From Candidatus Thorarchaeota archaeon (GTDB lineage Archaea > Asgardarchaeota > Thorarchaeia > Thorarchaeales > Thorarchaeaceae), in the NCBI GenBank assembly GCA_016840245.1, contig JAEOST010000128.1:1-10233 (forward strand): a DNA stretch of 10,233 nucleotides, written 5' to 3'. The notes below the pieces were generated by a model that worked only from the letters and a program-made list of their open reading frames with translations, had not been told where the DNA came from and made no database searches. Made by a program: the position numbers and the translations under genes. Below, piece after piece: positions 6,030-10,233 of the stretch (its first letter is position 1; each line of letters opens with the position of its first letter).

Positions 6030-6713
6030 CTATTTTTTGATTATGTATGCACCATCGTCTTTGCCCACATGAACCTCGTTGGTCATTCCGACAAACAGCC
6101 CGGTTTCCACAACACCCGAAATCATCTTCAAATCGATGGCTACCTTTGCAGGATCATTGATTGGTTGTGGAAACTTCAGGTCAATAATGAAGTTACCATT
6201 GTCTGTAACTACAGGACCCATCTTCCTCTCGGCCTGCCTCACGGATGGTGTGATTCCCATTTTCTCTATCTTCCTTAGAACAACACCTAACGAAAACGGA
6301 AGTATCTCAATGGGAATCAAGAATATTGTTGCGAGTTTATCCACAAGTTTGGACTCATCCACGATTATAATCAGCTGTTCAGATGCAGATGCTACTACTT
6401 TTTCCTGAAACAAAGCGCCCCCGCCACCCTTAGTGAGATTAAGATCCTTATCTACTTCATCTGCACCATCAATTGCGAGAAGTAGTGACGGATTCGAATC
6501 CAAGTTTGTGAGTGGAATTCTATGCTCGACAGCTAGCTGGTATGCTTGGTATGAGCTCGGAACTACACTGACATCGACCTCTCCATCAGCTATCTGGCGA
6601 CCCAGCTCTTTTGCAAAGATTGCAACTGTAGAGCCGCTGCCTAGGCCAATAGCTCCGCTCTTCGGTATCAGTTTGATTGCACTTTGTGCAGCATTGAGTT
6701 TTGCGCTTGTCAT
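6030..6713 (-). CDS. rpiA: Ribose-5-phosphate isomerase A
   Basis: RpiA interconverts ribose 5-phosphate and ribulose 5-phosphate, supplying ribose for nucleotides. From ATG at 6713 the protein has 227 residues, close to the family norm. The phosphate loop IGLGSGST is at 22-29, AIDGADEVD carries D82 and D85, and KGGGGALFQEK carries K95 and E104. These sit one residue from E. coli D81, D84, K94 and E103, which supports this start. An in-frame TTG at 6728 would add five residues. A GGAA about 10 nt before the ATG may serve as a ribosome binding site. The gene is monocistronic as far as can be seen, lying between the terminator of the upstream Gly/Pro-rich protein gene and the convergent tRNA-Arg. 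Confidence 0.96.
   Translation of the reverse strand: MTSAKLNAAQSAIKLIPKSGAIGLGSGSTVAIFAKELGRQIADGEVDVSVVPSSYQAYQLAVEHRIPLTNLDSNPSLLLAIDGADEVDKDLNLTKGGGGALFQEKVVASASEQLIIIVDESKLVDKLATIFLIPIEILPFSLGVVLRKIEKMGITPSVRQAERKMGPVVTDNGNFIIDLKFPQPINDPAKVAIDLKMISGVVETGLFVGMTNEVHVGKDDGAYIIKK
6033..6038 (+). terminator. T6 tract terminating tRNA-Arg inside the end of rpiA
   Basis: Six Ts begin six bases after the tRNA's CCA, and archaeal RNA polymerase commonly stops at such runs. The tract is part of the last codons of rpiA on the other strand, where it encodes the C-terminal lysines, so both functions share the same bases. Confidence 0.55.
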
Positions 6714-6810
6714 ATCTATAGATTCCAATGTGTTGTATGACTGGTTGTAGTGGACCTTCTCAAAAATCCTTCCAGACCATTACTTCTGCGGTTGGTAATC
6801 ACTCTACAGT

Positions 6811-6852
6811 GAAAAAATATGGAAAAATAGTACTGGGGGACGATTAGTCCCC
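6811..6852 (-). terminator. Hairpin plus T-tracts ending the Gly/Pro-rich protein gene
   Basis: A perfect 6-bp GC-rich inverted repeat, GGGGAC/GTCCCC with a 5-nt loop (6836-6852), overlaps the stop codon of the upstream minus-strand gene. Reading on along the minus strand, TTTTT and then TTTTTT follow within about 25 nt. This looks like a hairpin with U-tracts; the T-tracts alone could end archaeal transcription. Confidence 0.6.
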
Positions 6853-7791
6853 ACTCATGAGTGACTTTAGACGCTCCATTTCTGCAAGCATTTCTGATTG
6901 TAGAGAGCTCTTTGGGCCACCACTTGGTGCTCCATCGGGTGCGCCTCCACCTGGAGGTCCTGAAGGAACTCCACTATCGGGAGCAGTGCCACCGGGTGTA
7001 CCATCTGGAGGTGCTCCGCCGGGAGCTCCGCCACCTGGGGGTCCTCCACCGGGAGCTCCGCCACCTGGGGGTCCTCCACCAGGAGCTCCGCCACCTGGGG
7101 GTCCTCCACCAGGAGCTCCGCCACCTGGGGGTCCTCCACTAGGAGCTCCGCCACCTGGGGGTCCTGTTGCGGGGGTGCTTACTGCTGGTGCCCCTTCACT
7201 GACTTTACCCGGCATTCCAACACTTGGTGGACCGGTATCAGCCTCGGTTTCGACTTGGGTACCAGACATTGCTTCCATTTTGCGTAGATAATCTGAACGT
7301 GCACGATCGACCTCTTGTGATGTGTCGACAAGCTCCTTGAACTTCTCATCTGCCATAATTGCAGCACGGACGCCACCAAGTCGCTCTTGATAGAGTGCAG
7401 TCATCTGATCTTTCAATGACTCATCCATTTCGCCCTTGCTGGCATAGAAATCAATTGCGGCTATTGCTTGTTCAACAGCATTCTCTTCAACCTTGAGAAA
7501 TACTAGTGCATCGGATGGATCTCTCAGGAAAGGTACTTTCTTTGTACCTGACATTCCTGCAGATACATCGCCTGTAGATGCAATGATAGCCTTTACGCCA
7601 TCAGGTACACTACCACCACCACCACGTCTGACCTTGAGTACTAGACCGATAATGATGAGCCAGACAGGTATAGAATAGAATATTATTAACCAGGCAGTCC
7701 ATTCAAACGGGAGTCCAAAACCCTGCATAGTTGCAGCAAAATCTTCAAAGAATTGTCGTATCGCGGTAGTTATATCACCGTAGATGTCCAT
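6844..7791 (-). CDS. Single-pass membrane protein with coiled coil and Gly/Pro-rich repeat tail
   Basis: I do not recognise a family. The 315-residue protein has a membrane segment at about 31-52 (WTAWLIIFYSIPVWLIIIGL) followed by KVRRGGGG. By the positive-inside rule, the short N-terminus is outside and the rest is in the cytoplasm. Residues 85-180 are charged, helical and probably coiled coil. Residues 187-295 are low-complexity tail made of GPPGGGAP-type units, and the last 20 residues look like an amphipathic helix. Part of the tail is encoded by 30-bp tandem repeats. The start at 7791 has a good ribosome binding site (GGTGG, 9 nt upstream), and a hairpin terminator overlaps the stop. The proline-rich tail suggests a scaffold or ligand for a proline-binding protein, but that is speculation. 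Confidence 0.85.
   Translation of the reverse strand: MDIYGDITTAIRQFFEDFAATMQGFGLPFEWTAWLIIFYSIPVWLIIIGLVLKVRRGGGGSVPDGVKAIIASTGDVSAGMSGTKKVPFLRDPSDALVFLKVEENAVEQAIAAIDFYASKGEMDESLKDQMTALYQERLGGVRAAIMADEKFKELVDTSQEVDRARSDYLRKMEAMSGTQVETEADTGPPSVGMPGKVSEGAPAVSTPATGPPGGGAPSGGPPGGGAPGGGPPGGGAPGGGPPGGGAPGGGPPGGGAPGGAPPDGTPGGTAPDSGVPSGPPGGGAPDGAPSGGPKSSLQSEMLAEMERLKSLMSGD
7021..7165 (-). repeat. 30-bp tandem repeat, nearly five copies, coding the Gly/Pro-rich tail
   Basis: On the plus strand, the unit GGGAGCTCCGCCACCTGGGG plus GTCCTCCACC begins at 7021, 7051, 7081, 7111 and 7141. The first two copies are identical, the next two differ at one or two bases, and the fifth diverges near its end. On the coding strand each unit gives ten residues of the GGPPGGGAPG type. 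More diverged Gly/Pro codons flank both sides. Near-identity at third codon positions points to recent slippage or recombination. Confidence 0.92.
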
Positions 7792-7800
7792 CAGCTATTT

Positions 7801-7853
7801 CCACCATCTAGTACTTGATACACGTATTTCAATTACGTGTTATGCATTTTAAC
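7801..7853 (-). promoter_or_regulatory. Putative promoter and ribosome binding site of the Gly/Pro-rich protein gene
   Basis: Reading the minus strand, GTTAAAATGCATA (7853-7841) is the best AT box. It predicts transcription starting near 7822 and a leader of about 30 nt. GGTGG at 7805-7801 lies 9 nt before the ATG and is the likely ribosome binding site. The predicted start falls inside the inverted repeat at 7820-7840. Confidence 0.4.
7820..7840. repeat. Inverted repeat, 7-bp arms, possible operator
   Basis: ACACGTA (7820-7826) and TACGTGT (7834-7840) are exact reverse complements separated by 7 nt, so the centres are about 14 bp apart. It lies 29-49 bp upstream of the minus-strand membrane protein gene, where a repressor could block initiation. 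A hairpin in the leader is the alternative. Confidence 0.5.
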
Positions 7854-7886
7854 TTTCTCATGTGTCTTGGGCCTTTGTATCACGTG

Positions 7887-7907
7887 GATGTCACAAGGGT
7901 GACTATC
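7887..7907. repeat. Inverted repeat GTCAC-4-GTGAC in the divergent spacer
   Basis: GTCAC (7890-7894) and GTGAC (7899-7903) flank AAGG. The dyad extends outward by GAT/ATC with one unpaired base. A CACGTG palindrome sits just before it at 7881-7886. The arms are short, so chance is possible. It is about midway between the two divergent genes. Confidence 0.35.
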
Positions 7908-7949
7908 AACACATGCGTTAGGACCGTATCTTATTTGGACATCAGGCTT

Positions 7950-7980
7950 CATAAACATGTTCGTTGTGAACCTGTTTATG
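7950..7980. repeat. Imperfect 13-bp inverted repeat upstream of the LOR gene
   Basis: CATAAACATGTTC (7950-7962) pairs with GAACCTGTTTATG (7968-7980) at 12 of 13 positions around a 5-nt spacer, with eight perfect outer pairs. It lies 50-80 bp upstream of the LOR start and directly before its best TATA candidate, which suits a regulator binding site. No T-run follows, so it does not look like a terminator. Confidence 0.55.
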
Positions 7981-7989
7981 CAGTGTTTG

Positions 7990-8022
7990 CTTAAATTCCT
8001 GCAATACAGCTCATTCTTGGAG
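7990..8022 (+). promoter_or_regulatory. Putative TATA box and ribosome binding site of the LOR gene
   Basis: CTTAAATT at 7990-7997 predicts a start near 8020. GGAG at 8019-8022 lies 7 nt before the ATG at 8030 and is a good ribosome binding site. The two overlap awkwardly, because a start at 8020 would leave little leader, so an upstream box near 7974-7981 (GTTTATGC) may be the one used. Confidence 0.35.
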
Positions 8023-8029
8023 AATAATT

Positions 8030-8581
8030 ATGACTCTTTTAGACCCCAGAATTGAATACTACGTAATGCATGAAAAGGCTTGGAAATTTGGCGGTGGTGA
8101 AATCTACGCTCCCGATGGAACACAGATTGGCGTCATGAGGAGAAAACTTCTCTCGATGCGTGCTGAAATCACTCTTGAGAATATGGATGGAATCCCAATA
8201 TGTATCATAAACAAGAAACTGATCAGTGCACGTCCCATCTATGATGTCAAGCTACCAGACGAGAATGAAACAATGATTGGTCGAGCAAAAGCTGCTATGA
8301 TTGCCTTCAGGGGTTCGATCAGTATGTATGATGCAAATGACCAACCAATCTTCAAGGCCCAAGGAGGCGTCACAAAATGGAACTTCGAGATTCGAGATCC
8401 CGAAGATAAGAAGAGAATCTATGCGGTGATTAAGAAGGGGGACAAATTCCGAGATATCTTTGCTCCTATGTTCAACTTCAAGGATAGATACGTCATTCAT
8501 GTCGTGGATCCAAGTGTTGATAGATTGATGCTTCTGGCCTATGCAGTGATCATTGACAACACCTATCACGACAAGCGTTAG
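8030..8581 (+). CDS. LURP-one-related (LOR/YxjI, tubby-like fold) protein
   Basis: The 183-residue sequence has the pattern of the LURP-one-related family, single beta-barrel domains of the tubby C-terminal/scramblase type. It reads YYVMHEKAWKFGGGEIYAPDG, then IGVMRRKLLSMRAEITLENMDG, IPICIINKKL, and the later ISMYDANDQPIFKAQGG. The alternating strands with G-turns and the polar residues at hairpins fit the roughly 160-200 residue single-domain members. There is no signal peptide, and the last hydrophobic strand (LMLLAYAVIID) is the buried helix position of the fold. Tubby-type domains often bind phosphoinositides or other membrane lipids; the role in prokaryotes is unknown. The ATG at 8030 has GGAG 7 nt upstream. 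The gene is transcribed alone, with tRNA-Thr 70 bp downstream behind its own promoter. Confidence 0.82.
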   Translation: MTLLDPRIEYYVMHEKAWKFGGGEIYAPDGTQIGVMRRKLLSMRAEITLENMDGIPICIINKKLISARPIYDVKLPDENETMIGRAKAAMIAFRGSISMYDANDQPIFKAQGGVTKWNFEIRDPEDKKRIYAVIKKGDKFRDIFAPMFNFKDRYVIHVVDPSVDRLMLLAYAVIIDNTYHDKR

Positions 8582-8614
8582 ACGATTGATAGTTACTTGA
8601 TGTCAAAGGAATAT

Positions 8615-8623
8615 CTTTTAAAA
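8615..8623 (+). promoter_or_regulatory. TATA box of tRNA-Thr
   Basis: CTTTTAAAA at 8615-8623 follows an A/G-rich stretch (AAAGGAATAT) suited to a BRE. A start about 26 nt downstream would be near 8645, a few bases before the mature 5' end at 8652. This spacing matches the tRNA-Arg promoter in the same window. Confidence 0.55.
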
Positions 8624-8651
8624 CGAAAAAGGTGCCCGATTTTCATGAAGT

Positions 8652-8758
8652 GCCTCAGTGGCTTAGTCCGGCTATAGTGTCTTTGAATTCAAGGGCACAG
8701 CTTAAGCGGCTGACTTGTAATCAGCAGGTCGCGAGTTCAAGTCTCGCCTGAGGCTCCA
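8652..8758 (+). tRNA. tRNA-Thr(UGU) with a D-arm intron, CCA encoded
   Basis: The acceptor stem is GCCTCAG/CTGAGGC with discriminator T8755 and encoded CCA. The anticodon arm GCTGA-CTTGTAA-TCAGC (8709-8725) gives anticodon UGU, reading threonine ACA. The T arm is GCGAG-TTCAAGT-CTCGC. The D region is far too long, with 39 nt between the D-stem halves GCTT (8661-8664) and AAGC (8704-8707). About 29 nt must therefore be removed. The pyrimidine-rich TTCTTCTTCTT after the CCA may serve as terminator. Confidence 0.94.
8676..8704 (+). other. Non-canonical 29-nt intron in the D arm of tRNA-Thr
   Basis: Helix GGCT (8670-8673) with AGCT (8699-8702) is followed by 3-nt bulges ATA (8674-8676) and TAA (8703-8705) and an inner helix GTGTC:GGCAC. 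This gives a relaxed BHB whose cuts after the second bulge base define 8676-8704. The spliced D arm then has A21 but a T13/T22 mismatch. Shifting both cuts by one base (8675-8703) restores a perfect 4-bp D stem but loses the helix. The length is 29 nt either way. The intron centre is the palindrome TTGAATTCAA. Confidence 0.8.
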
Positions 8759-8794
8759 TTCTTCTTCTTGGACAGTTAAATTGTAATACAATTA

Positions 8795-9124
8795 CTAAGA
8801 CGGTGGTGCAGGTCCCATAATAGCAATCCAAGTTGTAAGTGTGTAGTAATAGAGGAACAATGAGATGAGAAATCCAATAAAGACTACTGCTTGAAATGAT
8901 CGTTTCTGAGTCTTGTGTCTGAACTTGAACATCCCAGCAATGATACCGATAGCACCCCCGATAAAGGCCAGTATATAGAGCGTACCTTCAGACACACGCC
9001 AATCTTGTTGGCGTGCCTTCCTCTTGTCCCACCACATACCTCCGAAGGCAATCAGATTCACTACGAGTAGATAGGAAGTCCACAGTATTGGTATTAAGGA
9101 ACTAAGAACGCTTCCTTGCATCAT
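8795..9124 (-). CDS. DUF1294 family small membrane protein
   Basis: The 109-residue protein has three hydrophobic segments at about 10-32, 47-66 and 77-103. Between them are the hallmarks of DUF1294: NLIAFGGMWWDKRKA (23-37), RVSEGTLYILAFIGGAIG (43-60) and MFKFRHKTQKRSF (65-77). No activity is established for this family as far as I know. The start at 9124 (ATGATG) overlaps the pgk stop codon by 4 bp (ATGA), so translation is coupled to pgk. That reflects operon structure and does not prove a shared pathway. The 3' end faces tRNA-Thr across 36 bp. Confidence 0.9.
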   Translation of the reverse strand: MMQGSVLSSLIPILWTSYLLVVNLIAFGGMWWDKRKARQQDWRVSEGTLYILAFIGGAIGIIAGMFKFRHKTQKRSFQAVVFIGFLISLFLYYYTLTTWIAIMGPAPPS

Positions 9125-10233
9125 TGATCCATCCTCTTTGCAGCAACCTCTAGGGCTGCTATCAAGTCAAGAGTCTTTCCTGTGAGGAAGTTTATTGTTG
9201 CACCCCCACCTGTGCTGATGTGGGTGATTTTATCGGATAATTCATTCTTCAGAGCCATGGACCCCAGGTGTCCACCACCCACTACGGTTATTCCGTCACA
9301 TAATGCAATGGCATCCAACACTCCCTTGGTACCTAGAGCAAATGCGTCCTTCTCAAAGAATCCCATAGGTCCATTGGCAAAGACAACTGCAGAGTCCTTG
9401 ATTGCCTTGACATAACTCTCTATTGTCCCTGCACCAATATCGAAGAATGGGTCACCGTTCATCTCATCAAAACTGCACTCAACTCGTTTGCCATCTCGCT
9501 CTACAGCAGCATCCTCTGGTAGGACAATGATGTCTTCATAGTCCTTCAATAGCTGTCTGGCTGTATCTACTGCATCATCAAACCCCTTGATTGGTTTTGA
9601 GTAGGACTCTGGGATAAGGCCCTGAGCAATCAAGAATAGGGTACCGATCAACCCGCCAAGTAAGGCTTGGTCAACCCTGTCAGCATCTAGAAGTTTCTTC
9701 AGTGTCTTTACTTTACCAGCTACCTTTGCACCACCAAGGACAAGCGTCCATGGGTGATGTTCGGTAGCAGTGGCATCTGTAAGTGTACGAATCTCCTTCT
9801 CAACAAGTCGCCCAGCCACCGATGGAAGAACTGTGGTGAATCCAACAAGTGATGCCTGTGAGCGATGAGCGGCTCCAAATGCATCATTTACAAACAAATC
9901 AAAGAGAGGAAAGAGTTCTTGGACAAGTGCCTCCTGGGCCACCTCTTCGGGAGGTGCCTTCTTCAACTCGCCATCGAAGTATCTGACATTCTGAAGGACC
10001 AACACCTCTCCATTCTCAAGGCCCTGAATGGCCTCTTTGGCTTGCTCTCCAAAGATGTCATCAACAAACTTGGCATTGATTCCAAGTTTCTTCATGATAG
10101 CAGTATGTGATTCTAGAGAGATGAAGTCAGAGCTTCCTGGTCGTCCCTGATGAGCCATCAATGTCACTTTGCTACTGGACAACTCTTTCAGCGTCGGTAC
10201 TGATGCAACTATCCTTGAGTCGTCAATAATCTC
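9121..10233 (-). CDS. pgk: Phosphoglycerate kinase, archaeal type (N-terminus cut by window edge)
   Basis: PGK moves a phosphate between 1,3-bisphosphoglycerate and ADP in glycolysis and gluconeogenesis. The frame stays open to the right edge. Its first visible residues, EIIDDSRIVASVPTLKEL, match the archaeal N-terminal region, so about 30-45 residues are missing and the TTG at 10182 is internal rather than a start. Motifs in order are LMAHQGRPG, VLVLQNVRY, LFVNDAFGAAHRSQASLVGF, VLGGAKVAGKVK, FFDIGAGT, VVFANGPMGFFE and HISTGGGATINFLTG. They cover the substrate-binding N-domain and the nucleotide-binding C-domain, with the hinge between. No key residue appears lost. DUF1294 follows with a 4-bp overlap; what precedes pgk is outside the window. 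Confidence 0.97.
   Translation of the reverse strand, partial: EIIDDSRIVASVPTLKELSSSKVTLMAHQGRPGSSDFISLESHTAIMKKLGINAKFVDDIFGEQAKEAIQGLENGEVLVLQNVRYFDGELKKAPPEEVAQEALVQELFPLFDLFVNDAFGAAHRSQASLVGFTTVLPSVAGRLVEKEIRTLTDATATEHHPWTLVLGGAKVAGKVKTLKKLLDADRVDQALLGGLIGTLFLIAQGLIPESYSKPIKGFDDAVDTARQLLKDYEDIIVLPEDAAVERDGKRVECSFDEMNGDPFFDIGAGTIESYVKAIKDSAVVFANGPMGFFEKDAFALGTKGVLDAIALCDGITVVGGGHLGSMALKNELSDKITHISTGGGATINFLTGKTLDLIAALEVAAKRMDQ

Noticed and set aside
5916..6278. A 120-codon plus-strand open frame across tRNA-Arg and the end of rpiA
   Set aside because: It translates through a complete tRNA and antisense to rpiA, and has no recognisable sequence.
6079..6750. Plus-strand frames antisense to rpiA
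   Set aside because: rpiA has all its active-site motifs at the right spacing, so the opposite strand is explained.
7021..7165. CRISPR array
   Set aside because: The 30-bp units are directly abutting with no spacers, stay in frame and code Gly/Pro, so this is a tandem coding repeat.
6857..7291. Open frames on the opposite strand and in other frames across the Gly/Pro repeat region, up to 144 codons
   Set aside because: They are shadows of GGN/CCN codons in the real minus-strand gene. The repeat keeps several frames open, and none has a ribosome binding site or a sensible protein.
9121..10182. Taking the TTG at 10182 as the start of phosphoglycerate kinase
   Set aside because: The frame continues to the window edge with IIDDSRI..PTLKEL, typical of archaeal PGK before this point, so the gene is simply cut by the window.

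Overview
The window looks archaeal, most likely from an Asgard lineage (Thorarchaeota-like is my guess, by inference). Both tRNA genes contain introns that fold as bulge-helix-bulge (BHB) or BHB-like motifs. The phosphoglycerate kinase and the PilT/VapC-type ATPase are of archaeal type. A leucine-rich repeat protein with regular 24-residue DLxPL-type repeats and a LURP-one-related (LOR/tubby-like) protein are gene types often seen in Asgard genomes. Base composition is moderate, and several genes appear to start at TTG.

Layout. Positions 1-1313 (minus) hold a nearly complete tnpB (IS200/IS605-type OrfB) that runs off the left edge. Next is a compact minus-strand cluster: a HycI-like hydrogenase maturation protease (3883-3344), mtnA (3366-2326, overlapping it) and the LRR protein (2304-1429). 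An 87-bp divergent gap separates this cluster from a plus-strand pair coupled by ATGA. The pair is an EndA-fold protein without its catalytic His, followed by a PilT-type ATPase that lacks the family's usual N-terminal PIN domain and any visible KH GxxG core. tRNA-Arg(CCU), with a textbook 24-nt intron, follows at 5926-6027 and meets rpiA (minus) tail to tail with 2 bp between them. A single-pass membrane protein with a coiled coil and a Gly/Pro-rich tail occupies 6844-7791 (minus); part of its tail is built from 30-bp tandem repeats. A dyad-rich divergent spacer of about 240 bp leads to the LOR protein (8030-8581, plus) and tRNA-Thr(UGU), whose intron lies in the D arm. On the minus strand, pgk (partial, cut by the right edge) overlaps a DUF1294 membrane protein by 4 bp.

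How the parts relate. pgk, rpiA and mtnA are central sugar-phosphate and methionine-salvage metabolism, and the protease implies a NiFe hydrogenase elsewhere in the genome. The part most worth following is RNA-related. A two-gene module joins a stripped-down PilT/VapC-type ATPase to an altered EndA-fold protein, so an EndA fold may stand where the family normally has PIN and KH domains. The same 10 kb carries two intron-containing tRNAs, one with a non-canonical intron position. The TnpB is also unusual: its usual RuvC-II glutamate is replaced by glycine.
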